Counted from the stretch's first letter, positions 27,246-36,672 are shown. The stretch is 64,000 nt of DNA from Psychrobacter aestuarii (GCF_904846035.1 NZ_CAJGYT010000001.1:1550001-1614000), one strand, 5' to 3'. Translations and numbers: made by a program. The notes: generated from the letters alone by a model not told the origin.

Positions 27246-27557
27246 ATGTTTACTTTTATACTGGCCTTACATATTATCGTGGCAATTGGCATGATTGGCT
27301 TGATTTTGATACAGCATGGCAAAGGCGCAGATGCAGGGGCTTCGTTTGGTGCGGGGTCGTCAGGCACCGTATTTGGTGCAGCAGGTAGCGCCAACTTTTT
27401 GACGCGCGCAACAGGCGTACTGACAGCGGTATTTTTTATCACCAGTATGGCGCTTGCCGTGCATGCGCGTGAGCAGGCCGAAGACCAGTTCCGTTTGGAT
27501 GCGCCAGTGTCAGTACCTGAAACGCCGCGCCCGTTAACCGAAAATCCTGAATCGTAA
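27246..27557 (+). CDS. secG: Protein translocase subunit SecG
   Basis: Small membrane subunit of the SecYEG channel, 103 residues. Two hydrophobic helices (FTFILALHIIVAIGMIGLILIQ and LTRATGVLTAVFFITSMALAV) flank the conserved cytoplasmic loop HGKGADAGASFGAGSSGTVFGAAGSANFL. A hydrophilic Pro/Glu tail follows. The ATG at 27246 has AAAGAGGTGACC before it; the reading frame opens earlier, at 27180. The gene sits between tpiA and tRNA-Leu as in E. coli. Confidence 0.93.
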   Translation: MFTFILALHIIVAIGMIGLILIQHGKGADAGASFGAGSSGTVFGAAGSANFLTRATGVLTAVFFITSMALAVHAREQAEDQFRLDAPVSVPETPRPLTENPES

Positions 27558-27692
27558 AAGACAAGGTATATCAAGCGGCCAAAAATAAGTCGCTTGCAAT
27601 TTTTAATAACTCGCTTTACAATGCCTGCTTCGTTACTGAGTAAGCGCATGCACCAGTCATGCAAACCATGAAGTAACGTCGCTCATATTTTT

Positions 27693-27777
27693 GCGATTGT
27701 GGTGGAATTGGTAGACACGCTATCTTGAGGGGGTAGTGGCGCAAGCTGTGGGGGTTCAAGTCCCCCCAATCGCACCA
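27693..27777 (+). tRNA. tRNA-Leu (anticodon GAG)
   Basis: Acceptor stem GCGATTG/CAATCGC (27693-27699 and 27767-27773), class II variable arm, T arm GGTTCAAGTCC, encoded CCA at 27775-27777. The anticodon loop TTGAGGG lies between CTATC and GGTAG. It corresponds in position to leuU of E. coli, next to secG. Confidence 0.95.
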
Positions 27778-27891
27778 ATATAAAAGCGCGGCACAGCGCG
27801 TAGTGAAGATAATCGATACGATATTTAAATTTATTTAAAATAACGTTTGACAGAATGATTATCCTCACCTACAATGTGCATTCTAAATTGA

Positions 27892-27968
<77 letters not shown>

Positions 27969-28011
27969 CTTTTTATACTGATTATTGTACGAAATACGGT
28001 CAGTTGTTATT

Positions 28012-28040
28012 AACCCACCATTATGTTTGTGGGTTTTTTT
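28012..28040 (+). terminator. Terminator after tRNA-fMet
   Basis: AACCCAC (28012-28018) pairs with GTGGGTT (28029-28035) and is followed by Ts. Confidence 0.8.
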
Positions 28041-28135
28041 GTATCTGATTGTCGGTGCTATCACGGTATCTATCCTACTTATGTTAAGCTCTATGCCATT
28101 AGAGTGCGATAACATCCGTTAATCATGCAAACCGC

Positions 28136-28285
28136 ATGAGCCAAACCATTTTGCGCTTTTCGGCGACTGTTTTGTCATATGTTGCATTGTTTATACCGAC
28201 AGTCAGCAGTGGCTTTATGCTGCCGCGTGCTTGGTCATTGGTCGTTACTGGCATAAGTATGATGCTTGCCATGATGGCGCAGTAG
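28136..28285 (+). CDS. Possible 49-residue hydrophobic small protein
   Basis: An ATG frame of 49 codons encodes a mostly hydrophobic peptide with two possible membrane segments (LSYVALFIPTV and WSLVVTGISMMLAMM). There is no clear ribosome site upstream (CATGCAAACCGC). No family is recognised. It could simply be chance coding in a spacer; listed because it is the only membrane-like frame in this gap. Confidence 0.2.
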   Translation: MSQTILRFSATVLSYVALFIPTVSSGFMLPRAWSLVVTGISMMLAMMAQ

Positions 28286-28455
28286 CGACAGGCACAGCGT
28301 GACGGCTAAGAAACAGCACAACAGCGACGCTACTGACCGAGCATGGGCTTATGGCCACATCGTTTATCTAAGACACACTGAAGATGGCATGGGTCATCAG
28401 GCTAAAAATAAAGGCCTTGCCCACGCTACTTGATATAGGAAATAACAAAGACATC

Positions 28456-28956
28456 ATGAAACTTTCGACCAAAGTTGCTGAATTGACCCGTATTATCGAA
28501 CCTGCTGTGGCCGCTTGTGATGTGGCATTGTGGGGCGTGGAATTTGTACCGCAAGGGCGCCGCTCTTTATTGCGCATTTACATTGAAGCCTTGCCAGAAG
28601 ACAAAGCTCAAGACAAGCAAGTGACCATTGAGGATTGCTCTGCCGTTACCCATCAGGTCAGCGGTATCCTTGAAGTGCATGACCCGATTGCAGGTGAATA
28701 TGTGCTTGAGGTGTCATCGCCAGGGTTTGATCGTGCGTTCTTTGTCAGTGAACAGATGCAAGACTATATCGGTCAGACCATCAGCCTACGCTTGATTCAA
28801 GCGATTGGTCAAGGCAGTGACAAGCGCCGCAAAGTGACGGGTAAGCTTGAGCAAATGAGCGAAGAGAGTCTGAATTTGACCACCAATGATGGTGAGCAAT
28901 TTACGATTGCTTTTAGCAACATCGATAAAGCCAATTTGGTGTACGAGGACGAGTAA
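28456..28956 (+). CDS. rimP: Ribosome maturation factor RimP
   Basis: 30S subunit assembly factor of 166 residues. N-terminal domain signatures: ALWGVEFVPQGRRSLLRIYIE and the VTIEDCSAVTHQVSGILEVHDPIAGEYVLEVSSPGFDR motif, followed by a C-terminal SH3-like domain (ISLRLIQA, KVTGKLEQM). The ATG at 28456 is chosen; the frame reaches 28384. It starts the rimP-nusA-infB-rbfA-truB operon; 118 bases separate it from nusA. Confidence 0.94.
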   Translation: MKLSTKVAELTRIIEPAVAACDVALWGVEFVPQGRRSLLRIYIEALPEDKAQDKQVTIEDCSAVTHQVSGILEVHDPIAGEYVLEVSSPGFDRAFFVSEQMQDYIGQTISLRLIQAIGQGSDKRRKVTGKLEQMSEESLNLTTNDGEQFTIAFSNIDKANLVYEDE

Positions 28957-29074
28957 GTATAGCAATGTGCGTTAAATAGCGTATGATAAGTGCGCCAAGC
29001 AGCACATGCCCGCTTGTTACCAATAATTTAATATACCAATGATAACAGTTGAGTCAGTATAGGACAGGTATAAC

Positions 29075-30559
29075 ATGAGTCGCGAGATTTTAACGGTTGT
29101 AGAAACCGTCAGTAATGAAAAAGGCTTAAATCCTGAAGATATCTTCGAAGCCATTGAAGACGCTTTGGTGGTATCTACTAAGAAGAAAGTATACACCGAG
29201 CAGCCTGAAGTGGCGATTCGTGTATCTATCGACCGCGCTACCGGTGACTATGACACGTATCGTTATTGGACCGTGGTTGCCGATGAAGATCACGAAATGC
29301 CAGCGTGCCAGCTTGCCATTACTGACCTTGACCAAGACGAGTGGTCTATCGGTGATATTAAAGAAGAACAAATCGAATCTATCGAGTTCGGTCGTATTGC
29401 GGCAACGCAAGCCAAACAGGTGATCATCCAAAAAATCCGTGAAGCTGAGCGCGCCTTAGTTGCTGACGCTTTTGAGCCGCGTATTGGCGAGATGATGTTT
29501 GGTGAAGTCAAAAAACAAACCCGTGATGGCTACATTATTGACCTAGGCGACAATGCTGAAGGTTATCTGTCGCGCGACCAAATGCTGCCTCGTGAGCAGC
29601 TGCGTGTAAAATCACGCATCAACGCCATTTTGTATCATGTGAACCGTGAAAACCGTGGCGCACAGTTGTTGCTATCACGTACCCATCCTGAAATGCTTTC
29701 AGCCTTGATGCAAAAAGAAGTGCCTGAGATTGCCGAGCAAATCATTGAGATTCGTAACGTTGCGCGTCTGCCTGGCACCCGTGCCAAAATCTCGGTCAAA
29801 ACCAATGACCACCGCATTGACCCTGTGGGCGCTTGTATTGGTATGCGTGGTACGCGTATCCAAGCGGTACAGCAAGAGCTGGACGGCGAGCGTATTGATG
29901 TCGTGGTATGGTCAGATGACCCAGCGCAGTACATCATCAGCGCCCTAGAGCCTGCTGATGTCAGCAGCATCATCCTTGATGAAGACACGCAAACGGCAGA
30001 CATTATCTTTAGCACCAATGATCAGTTGGCACGTGCGATTGGCTCACAAGGGCAAAACGTACGTCTGGCCTCAGAGCTGACAGGATACAAGCTGAACATG
30101 ATGCTCGAAGAAGAGTATCAGCAGCGTCAAGAAAACGAAACCAAGGCGTACGTAAACTTATTTTATGAGCGCCTAGAGGTCGACCACGACCTAGCACAAG
30201 CCTTAGTCGACATCGGCTTTACCAGTATTGAAGAAGTCGCTTATGTGCCTGTTGAGACCTTTTATGATATCGAAGGGCTGGACGATGAAGCCATTGATAT
30301 GATTCAAGAACGTGCCAAAGAAGTGGTCATCGCCGATGAGCTGATGAAACAGCAAAACATGAAAGAGCCCAGCGAAGAGCTGCTTGCCCTTGAAGGTATG
30401 ACCACCAGTTGGGCATACAAGATGGCGCAAAAAGACATCATCACCTTAGATGATTTGGCTGAGCAGGCGGTGTTTGATTTAGAAGATATTGAAGGTTTGG
30501 ATGCCCAAATGGCAGGCAAGCTGATTATGAAAGCTCGGGAATCGTGGTTCAATGAATAG
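29075..30559 (+). CDS. nusA: Transcription termination/antitermination factor NusA
   Basis: RNA polymerase-associated factor of 494 residues, full-length for gammaproteobacteria. Domains in order: N-terminal RNAP-binding domain (1-130), S1 (about 135-200, MMFGEVKKQTRDGYIIDLGD), KH1 and KH2 (about 200-345, with GACIGMRGTRIQ and RAIGSQGQNVRLASELTGY), then two acidic repeats (about 360-494, LVDIGFTSIEEVAYV and DIITLDDLAEQAV). AGGACAGGTATAAC precedes the ATG. Confidence 0.97.
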   Translation: MSREILTVVETVSNEKGLNPEDIFEAIEDALVVSTKKKVYTEQPEVAIRVSIDRATGDYDTYRYWTVVADEDHEMPACQLAITDLDQDEWSIGDIKEEQIESIEFGRIAATQAKQVIIQKIREAERALVADAFEPRIGEMMFGEVKKQTRDGYIIDLGDNAEGYLSRDQMLPREQLRVKSRINAILYHVNRENRGAQLLLSRTHPEMLSALMQKEVPEIAEQIIEIRNVARLPGTRAKISVKTNDHRIDPVGACIGMRGTRIQAVQQELDGERIDVVVWSDDPAQYIISALEPADVSSIILDEDTQTADIIFSTNDQLARAIGSQGQNVRLASELTGYKLNMMLEEEYQQRQENETKAYVNLFYERLEVDHDLAQALVDIGFTSIEEVAYVPVETFYDIEGLDDEAIDMIQERAKEVVIADELMKQQNMKEPSEELLALEGMTTSWAYKMAQKDIITLDDLAEQAVFDLEDIEGLDAQMAGKLIMKARESWFNE

Positions 30560-30727
30560 GCGTTGACGGCATATCACTGTCTTTTGGTGGTATGCTATGC
30601 ATCAAACGTGTTTGTACCCATTGGCGTGTTAAACGTATTAACGCCTGTGGGTACAAACCAAACGCAATCATTTGTAGCCAACAATTGAATTGAAATATAG
30701 CAAACAATAGACAGTAGGTGATAATCA
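30560..30727 (+). promoter_or_regulatory. nusA-infB spacer with a long inverted repeat
   Basis: GTTTGTACCCA (30610-30620) is the exact reverse complement of TGGGTACAAAC (30648-30658). Inside, GGCG (30623-30626) pairs with CGCC (30642-30645) and TTAA with TTAA. No T run follows, so this is not an ordinary terminator. As RNA it would be a hairpin of about 49 bases in the infB leader, about 70 bases before the infB ATG; a double-strand-specific RNase site is one possible use. Confidence 0.6.
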
Positions 30728-33469
30728 ATGGCAGATAAGACCGTCAAAGAACTGGCAGATATGGTAGGCAAAACCCCAACCGCTGTACGACAGCAGTTGG
30801 TGGATGCTGGACTGCCTGCTCGTGGGGAGGATGACTCAGTCACCGAACTTGAGCAAGAAAAATTGGTGGCGTATTTAAAGCAAAGTCACGGTCAGCAAGA
30901 AAAGCGCCGTATTAGCCTAAAATCTAAGACCACAAGCACCGCGCGTGTGACTGGCTCTTCAGGCAAATCTAAGAGCGTGAACGTCGAAGTACGCAAGAAA
31001 AAAGTATTTGAAAAGCCAGATCCAGAACAGTTGGCACAAGAGATGGCGGCACGTGAACAGGCCAAAGTCGAAGAACAAAACCGTGCGGCAAAAGAAGCCG
31101 TTGAGCGTGCTGAAGCCAAGAAAAAGGCAGAAGAGCGTCAAGCAGCGACCCTAGCTGCCATGCGTGCAAGCCTAGGCTCAAGCAAAAGCTCAGACGACAA
31201 CAACGAGAAAAGTGCGACCTCAACCTCATCGGTTGTGGTGAAAAAAGGCAGCAAATCGGTTGTTGAAGTCAAAGGTAAAGAAAAAGACAAAGAGAAGAAA
31301 AAAGCGGTCGTCACCAAGCCAAAAGTTGAAACCGCAGCTGAACGTAAAGCACGTGAGGCCCGTGAGAAAGAAGAAGAGCGTCTGCGTCAAATCGAAGCAG
31401 AAACGCGCCGCGCCCAAGCGGAAGAAGCGCAAAAGCGTACGCTTGAGCAAATGCGTAAAATGGCAGGTAAATATACCGACCGCGAGCCAACTACTGAAGT
31501 ACGTAAAGATGAACCGCTTGCCGAAGGTTTGGTGGGTGAAGCGCTTGAAGAGTCGTTTGAAAAAGAACGCCGTGAAATCAAGCGTGGCGCCAACAGCACC
31601 ACCACACGTGGTCGTCGCCGTAAAAACCAAGAAGAGCGTGAGATTAAAAACCGTAAGCACGGTCTACGCTCAAGCCAAGCGCAGCAGCACAAGTTTGAAA
31701 AACCTGTTGAAAAAATCGTCTATGACGTTGAGATTAGCGAACAAATCGTTGTTTCAGATTTGGCACAACGTATGGCGGTCAAAGCCCGTGAAGTCATCAA
31801 GCTGCTTATGAAAATGGGCGAGATTGCGCGTGAGTCAGACACCATTGACCAAACCACAGCCAGCCTAATCGTTGAAGAGATGGGTCATAACCCTGTACTT
31901 ATCAGCGACAACAAGGTCGAAAACGATCTGCATGATGCCGTCGATGAGCGCAGCAGCAACGTCCAAGCACGTCCGCCTGTTGTTACCATCATGGGTCACG
32001 TTGACCATGGTAAAACCTCACTGCTCGATAAAATCCGTGAAACCAAAGTGGCGAACGGCGAAGCAGGTGGCATTACCCAGCATATCGGTGCCTACCATGT
32101 TGAGACTGAGCGCGGTGTTATTACTTTCCTAGACACCCCAGGTCACGCCGCATTTAGTGCCATGCGTTCACGCGGTGCTCAGGCGACCGATATCGTGGTC
32201 TTGGTTGTGGCAGCCGATGACGGCATGATGCCCCAAACCGAAGAAGCCATCGACCATGCCCGCGCTGCAGGTACGCCGCTTATCGTTGCCATCAACAAGA
32301 TGGACAAGCCAGGTGCGGACCCTGATCGCGTCTTGAACGAGTTGACCACCAAAGAAGTCGTTTCAGAAGACTGGGGTGGCGACACGCCAATGGCACGTAT
32401 CTCAGCCAAAACGGGTGAGGGTATCGATGAGTTGCTAGAATACATCAGCTTGCAAGCAGAGCTAATGGAGCTAGAAGCCCCATTAGACGGCGCAGCGCAA
32501 GGTGTGGTCATCGAATCGAAGCTAGAAAAAGGTCGCGGTGCGGTTGTTAGTGTATTGGTCAAAAAAGGTACGCTAAAGCAAGGCGATTTGGTCTTGGCAG
32601 GCGAGCACTACGGTAAAGTACGTGCCATGACGGATGAAAACGGTAAACGTATTCAGTCGGCAAGTCCTTCGATTCCTGTAGAGATTTTAGGTCTACCAGA
32701 AACACCAGCAGCGGGTAGTGAATTCTTAGTCGTTACTGACGAGAAAAAAGCCCGTGAAGTGGCAGACTTTAGAACCAACCGCGAGCGTGAGCGTCAGCTT
32801 GAGCGTCAGAACAAGATGCGTCTTGAGAGCATGTTCGAGCAGATGGGTCAAGGCGATGTGTCTATCTTGAACATCATCCTCAAGACCGATGTGCGCGGCT
32901 CACTAGAAGCGCTATTGTCTGCTCTAGAAGAGCTGTCAACTGACGAAGTAAAAGTACGCGTCATCAGCTCAGGTGTTGGTCCGATTTCTGAATCGGATGT
33001 GACACTCGCAGAGTCTAGCGAAGCGGTACTGTTAGGCTTTAACGTCCGTGCTGACAGCACTGCGCGCCGCAAAGCGGATAGCGCTGGTATCGACATTCGC
33101 TACTACAGCGTCATCTATGGTTTGATTGATGATGTAAAAGCGGCAATGAGCGGTATGCTAGCGCCTGAACATCGTGAAAAAATCTTGGGTGTGGCGGATG
33201 TACGTGAAGTGTTCCGTTCAAGCAAGTTCGGTGCGGCTGCAGGTTGTATGGTGGTTGAAGGTACCATTTACCGCAACAAGCCAATTCGTGTACTGCGTGA
33301 TGACAAGGTTATCTTTACTGGTCAGTTGCAATCATTGCGTCGTTACAAAGAAGACGTCAACGAAGTGCGTACTGGTATGGAATGTGGTCTTGCGGTTAAA
33401 GGCTATGACGTCGAAGCAGGCGATAAGATTGAAGTCTTTGAGATTCAAGAAGTCGAACGTACTATCTAA
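30728..33469 (+). CDS. infB: Translation initiation factor IF-2
   Basis: GTPase of 913 residues that brings initiator tRNA to the 30S subunit. A small N-terminal IF2N domain ([24 protein letters not shown]) is followed by a long, charged, Ala/Lys/Glu-rich helical linker (about 60-330) and a second IF2N copy ([24 protein letters not shown]). The G domain begins near residue 415 ([32 protein letters not shown]). Beta-barrel domain II, domain III and the fMet-tRNA-binding C2 domain end the protein. A terminator follows at 33488. Confidence 0.97.
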   Translation: MADKTVKELADMVGKTPTAVRQQLVDAGLPARGEDDSVTELEQEKLVAYLKQSHGQQEKRRISLKSKTTSTARVTGSSGKSKSVNVEVRKKKVFEKPDPEQLAQEMAAREQAKVEEQNRAAKEAVERAEAKKKAEERQAATLAAMRASLGSSKSSDDNNEKSATSTSSVVVKKGSKSVVEVKGKEKDKEKKKAVVTKPKVETAAERKAREAREKEEERLRQIEAETRRAQAEEAQKRTLEQMRKMAGKYTDREPTTEVRKDEPLAEGLVGEALEESFEKERREIKRGANSTTTRGRRRKNQEEREIKNRKHGLRSSQAQQHKFEKPVEKIVYDVEISEQIVVSDLAQRMAVKAREVIKLLMKMGEIARESDTIDQTTASLIVEEMGHNPVLISDNKVENDLHDAVDERSSNVQARPPVVTIMGHVDHGKTSLLDKIRETKVANGEAGGITQHIGAYHVETERGVITFLDTPGHAAFSAMRSRGAQATDIVVLVVAADDGMMPQTEEAIDHARAAGTPLIVAINKMDKPGADPDRVLNELTTKEVVSEDWGGDTPMARISAKTGEGIDELLEYISLQAELMELEAPLDGAAQGVVIESKLEKGRGAVVSVLVKKGTLKQGDLVLAGEHYGKVRAMTDENGKRIQSASPSIPVEILGLPETPAAGSEFLVVTDEKKAREVADFRTNRERERQLERQNKMRLESMFEQMGQGDVSILNIILKTDVRGSLEALLSALEELSTDEVKVRVISSGVGPISESDVTLAESSEAVLLGFNVRADSTARRKADSAGIDIRYYSVIYGLIDDVKAAMSGMLAPEHREKILGVADVREVFRSSKFGAAAGCMVVEGTIYRNKPIRVLRDDKVIFTGQLQSLRRYKEDVNEVRTGMECGLAVKGYDVEAGDKIEVFEIQEVERTI

Positions 33470-33487
33470 TAGCGCGTTACGGCACAC

Positions 33488-33524
33488 AAAAAGGTCTAAC
33501 AGGGTTTCCTGCTAGACCTTTTTT
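33488..33524 (+). terminator. Terminator between infB and rbfA
   Basis: GGTCTA (33493-33498) pairs with TAGACC (33513-33518); inside, CAGG (33500-33503) pairs with CCTG (33508-33511). A T run follows. Its place inside the operon suggests partial termination before rbfA-truB. Confidence 0.85.
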
Positions 33525-33660
33525 GTACGATTTATCACAAAGGCGCATCACAGCACCCCTCCGATGCGCTTTTGATATCCCCTATAATGGATATAACCGC
33601 AGTCATGACTGATTTGCCATGACACCTATCAAAAATAATGTGTATAAATAGGATTGCCTT

Positions 33661-34050
33661 ATGAACCAACGTTTACAGCGCTTGGCTGACCAAATTCAGC
33701 GCGAGCTTGCCGTACTTATTCGTGACGAAGTTAACGACCCTCGCTTGACGGGTTTTGTGACCATCTCTAGTGTCAAAGTCAGCCCTGATTTGGGTTATGC
33801 TGACGTGTACGTCACCATCATGGAGCCTGAAATGAATGACGCCATGACCAAAACCAGTCATGAGCAAAGTCTGCAAGTGCTCAATAAAGCGGCGGGTTTT
33901 TTACGTACCGAGCTGAGCCACAGCCTAAAAACCCGTACCACACCGCGTCTGCGCTTTCATTATGATGAAGTCACTGCACGCGGCAACTACATGATGGACT
34001 TGATCAATAAAGCCGTGACCAAAACTGAGCAAAACGAAGTAGAAGAGTAA
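33661..34050 (+). CDS. rbfA: Ribosome-binding factor A
   Basis: KH-fold 30S assembly factor of 129 residues that is important at low temperature. Signatures: RLADQIQRELAVLIRDEVNDPRL, FVTISSVKVSPDLGYADVYVT and LRTELSHSLKTRTTPRLRFHYDE. An AGGATTGCCTT site precedes the ATG. truB begins six bases after its stop codon. Confidence 0.95.
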   Translation: MNQRLQRLADQIQRELAVLIRDEVNDPRLTGFVTISSVKVSPDLGYADVYVTIMEPEMNDAMTKTSHEQSLQVLNKAAGFLRTELSHSLKTRTTPRLRFHYDEVTARGNYMMDLINKAVTKTEQNEVEE

Positions 34051-34056
34051 CGCGGT

Positions 34057-35040
34057 ATGAGTGTGACAGCATCAGCATCCCAAGAGAAACAAAAGGTTTC
34101 AGGTGTCCTTTTGATTGACAAGCCTATCGGCATGACCTCGCAGCAAGTGGTCTCCAAGGTCAAGTATCTGTTTCAATCTGCGCAGCACAACAGTAAAAAA
34201 GCAGGACACACAGGTACGCTTGACCCGATGGCGACAGGACTGTTGCCTGTCTGTCTTGGCGAGGCGACCAAATTCAGCCACTATCAGCTGGACGCGGACA
34301 AAGCCTACATTGCCACCGTGCAGCTGGGCAGCCAAACCGACACAGGTGATGCCGATGGGCAAGTTATTGCCACCCATGCTGTCCCCAAAATCACAGAGGC
34401 CATGCGCCAAGCCATCACGACACAGTTTTTGGGCGCGCAGCAGCAAACGCCGCCCATGTATTCTGCGCTCAAAAAAGATGGCAAAAAACTGTATGAATAC
34501 GCGCGTGAAGGCATCGAGATTGACCGTCCTGCGCGCCATATCGACATTAAAGCGTTACGCATCACGCAAACGGCGGATGACGTACTACAGCTGACCGTGA
34601 CGTGCAGCAAAGGCACTTATATCCGCGTGTTGGGCGAAGACATCGCGCAGGCATTGGGAACTGTGGGTCATTTAACCGCGCTCAGACGTACCCAAGTCGG
34701 CGCGTTTGTGATTGATGATGCCATCAGTCTTGCGGAGTTAGAGGCAGCGCCGCTAGACACACGCTTTAGCCACCTACTGCCGCTTGATGCTTGTATTGAG
34801 ATGGACAGGCAGCTGACCTTGAGCGAGGCAGAAAGCCTGCGCTTGCAGCAAGGACAGCGCCTGAATGTGTATCCGCTTATGGGTAATGGTCTCAAAAGTG
34901 AATTGGCAGCACTCTCTTCAAACGATGATACTGAGCCAACACTGGATATTAAGCTGATCAATGAGGCAGGTGAGTTCATCGGTTTGGGCATGATTGCAGC
35001 GTCTGGGCGCTTACAACCCAAAAAGATGATACAGCGCTAA
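34057..35040 (+). CDS. truB: tRNA pseudouridine(55) synthase TruB
   Basis: Enzyme of 327 residues forming pseudouridine in the T loop of tRNAs. It has the catalytic Asp in HTGTLDPMATGLLPVCLGEATKF, the YIATVQLGSQTDTGDADG motif, QQTPPMYSALKKDGKKLYEYAREG and CSKGTYIRVLGEDIAQ. The C-terminus contains an acidic variable stretch followed by IGLGMIAASGRLQPKK. The next conserved gene, rpsO, is displaced by about 1.75 kb. A strong terminator follows at 35100. Confidence 0.95.
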   Translation: MSVTASASQEKQKVSGVLLIDKPIGMTSQQVVSKVKYLFQSAQHNSKKAGHTGTLDPMATGLLPVCLGEATKFSHYQLDADKAYIATVQLGSQTDTGDADGQVIATHAVPKITEAMRQAITTQFLGAQQQTPPMYSALKKDGKKLYEYAREGIEIDRPARHIDIKALRITQTADDVLQLTVTCSKGTYIRVLGEDIAQALGTVGHLTALRRTQVGAFVIDDAISLAELEAAPLDTRFSHLLPLDACIEMDRQLTLSEAESLRLQQGQRLNVYPLMGNGLKSELAALSSNDDTEPTLDIKLINEAGEFIGLGMIAASGRLQPKKMIQR

Positions 35041-35519
35041 CTGAATACGCGCACAACTTACTATCACATTACATTAATCACATACCGATACATTTTATTG
35101 CAGGTTTCGCCTATGGTGGAGCCTGCTTTTTTTATATACTAAGAATCACTGGCTAGGACGGCTGGTTATTTTTATAAATAATAACTAACAATAAATAATA
35201 TTAAGATAATAAGTAAAAAAGGATATAACGACTATTTATAAGAAGAACACAACGATAAATAATAATTGTGTCGAAATATAAAAGTCAGAAAAATAATAAG
35301 TAATTTATAAATATAAGAAGTTATAATAATTAAGTGCAAAAAATTATTTATAAAAATATAAATGAGATAACTAAAATAAAATATAATCAAAAATTAAGAA
35401 GTATTGAAAAAATTATAAAAAAATAAGAAGTATGTAACTATAAATTATAATATCGATAAGTAAAACGAGTCACTAATTATAAGTCATTTACATTTATAAC
35501 CGTTAACACAGGATTGTCT
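35041..35519. other. Very AT-rich spacer between truB and the PfpI gene
   Basis: After the terminator at 35100-35133, bases from about 35140 to 35500 are almost entirely A and T, unlike the surrounding core genes. The octamer (A/T)TAAGAAG recurs on the + strand at 35238, 35313, 35394 and 35423. No coding frame or structured RNA is visible. The composition would favour bent DNA and binding of H-NS/MvaT-like proteins; that is inference. Confidence 0.6.
35100..35133 (+). terminator. Terminator after truB
   Basis: GCAGG (35100-35104) pairs with CCTGC at the 3' side. The inner TTCGCC and GGTGGA segments extend the stem with wobble pairs, and a run of eight Ts follows. Confidence 0.85.
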
Positions 35520-36047
35520 ATGAAAACCATCGCTTTTTTACTGCACAGCAACTTTGAGCAGGCAGAATATGAAGAAGTCAACAATAAGTTGAAAGCCAAA
35601 GGCTACAATACGCTTCTTATCACCACCAACGATGAAAAAGAAGTACAAGCCATGAAGCAAGATGTCGATAAAGGCGACACCTTTACAGCCGATATCTTTG
35701 CAAAAGAAGCCAAGCCTGAAGATTATGATGCGCTGGTATTGCCAGGTGGTACGGTTAACGCAGATACTATCCGTGGCAATCAGGAAGCGCACACCATTAT
35801 CAACGCTATTAATGATTCAGGCAAAGTATTGGCCGCTATTTGTCATGCCCCTTGGACACTTATCAATACAGGTATTGCCAAAGGTAAAACGCTGACTGCT
35901 TTTAATACGCTACAGCTTGATTTAGAAAATGCAGGCGCGACCTTTGTGGATAAGACTGTACAAGTAGACGGCAACCTCATTACTTCACGTAATCCTGACG
36001 ATATTGACAATTTCGTTGATGCGATTGATAAGGCATTAGCTGCTTAA
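35520..36047 (+). CDS. DJ-1/PfpI family general stress protein
   Basis: Class I glutamine-amidotransferase-like protein of 175 residues. The strand MKTIAFLLHSNFEQAEY, the YDALVLPGGTVNAD motif and the nucleophile elbow AAICHAPW (catalytic Cys, followed by His) identify the PfpI branch, whose members are described as stress proteins, glyoxalase/deglycase-like enzymes or proteases; the exact reaction cannot be read here. AGGATTGTCT precedes the ATG (a TTG two codons earlier is less likely). It stands in a three-gene accessory group with two tiny acidic proteins, inserted between truB and rpsO. Confidence 0.85.
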   Translation: MKTIAFLLHSNFEQAEYEEVNNKLKAKGYNTLLITTNDEKEVQAMKQDVDKGDTFTADIFAKEAKPEDYDALVLPGGTVNADTIRGNQEAHTIINAINDSGKVLAAICHAPWTLINTGIAKGKTLTAFNTLQLDLENAGATFVDKTVQVDGNLITSRNPDDIDNFVDAIDKALAA

Positions 36048-36116
36048 TAATCGTATAACATTACAAGTTAATAAATGCCAAAAGAAAACTCATAAAACAA
36101 CGAAAAGGACAACATC

Positions 36117-36272
36117 ATGACACAGCCAAATCCAAACAATACTGAATTTGAACAGCAAAAATCAGATTCGCAAGTTGCTTCACTAAAAAATCAAGCAGAA
36201 GGTAACTACAACGAAGATAGCGAAGCTGCGGCAGAAAATATTGCCAACAATGTAGAAAACGCCAAAGACTAG
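36117..36272 (+). CDS. Small acidic hydrophilic protein (51 residues)
   Basis: Frame of 51 codons with a good ribosome site (AAAAGGACAACATC ATG), 69 bases after the PfpI gene and before a clear terminator. The product is rich in Asn, Glu, Gln, Ala and Asp, has no hydrophobic segment and is expected to be unfolded or helical only on binding. It ends in AAENIANNVENAKD. No family is recognised. Position next to a PfpI stress protein suggests a stress role similar to small hydrophilins; that is inference. Confidence 0.6.
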   Translation: MTQPNPNNTEFEQQKSDSQVASLKNQAEGNYNEDSEAAAENIANNVENAKD

Positions 36273-36304
36273 TTATAGATACCCAAACGTATGAATAACT
36301 ATCG

Positions 36305-36352
36305 ATGCAGTATTGAAAAGGATGATATCCATTTTTGATACTGCATTTTTTT
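36305..36352 (+). terminator. Terminator after the 51-residue acidic protein
   Basis: ATGCAGTAT (36305-36313) and ATACTGCAT (36338-36346) form a perfect 9-bp stem followed by seven Ts. Confidence 0.85.
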
Positions 36353-36386
36353 ATGCCTTTTTATTGACAGTCAAGGAGTGAGTGTG

Positions 36387-36581
36387 ATGAGTATAGACAA
36401 ACAAACGATGGATGCCGAAGAGCGCAAAATTGAGCAGCTTGCCAAGGATATCAATCCAAGCGAAGACATCACCCCAGACAGTGAGGCGGAAATGACGACC
36501 GCACTGCTCGATGATGACGCGCTTGGCGGCACAGCAAGTGAAAAAGACAAAGATGCGAAAGCAGCAGATACGAAGGACTGA
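36387..36581 (+). CDS. Small acidic hydrophilic protein (64 residues)
   Basis: Product of 64 residues, MSIDKQTMDAEERKIEQL followed by an Asp/Glu/Thr/Ala-rich tail ending in AKAADTKD, and with no cysteine or membrane segment. AAGGAGTGAGTGTG places a strong ribosome site before the ATG at 36387; a GTG nine bases earlier is too close to that site. Like the 51-residue protein upstream it appears intrinsically disordered. Separate terminators suggest separate expression. Function unknown. Confidence 0.6.
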   Translation: MSIDKQTMDAEERKIEQLAKDINPSEDITPDSEAEMTTALLDDDALGGTASEKDKDAKAADTKD

Positions 36582-36621
36582 CCGCACTGTGCTAAATAGT
36601 GAGTTCTATTGACAAAATTTA

Positions 36622-36650
36622 CTGTCAGTGGGGCAGTTTTTTGCTATACT
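36622..36650 (+). promoter_or_regulatory. Likely rpsO promoter
   Basis: CTGTCA (36622-36627), a 17-base spacer and TATACT (36645-36650) with an extended -10 TGC before it. Transcription would start near 36657, giving a leader of about 140 bases before rpsO. Confidence 0.55.
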
Positions 36651-36672
36651 GTCCCGCAGTCATAAAGACACG

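Larger units (their letters stand above)
27969..28455. other. Spacer between tRNA-fMet and rimP
   Basis: This gap of 487 bases holds a terminator at 28012-28040. A marginal 49-codon frame lies at 28136-28285 and the rimP leader follows. GAAATAACAAAGACATC precedes the rimP ATG and has only a weak ribosome site. Confidence 0.5.

Noticed and set aside
36609..36614. Perfect TTGACA upstream of rpsO as a -35 element
   Set aside because: It is 30 bases from the good extended -10 TATACT at 36645, too far; CTGTCA at 36622 with a 17-base spacer fits better.
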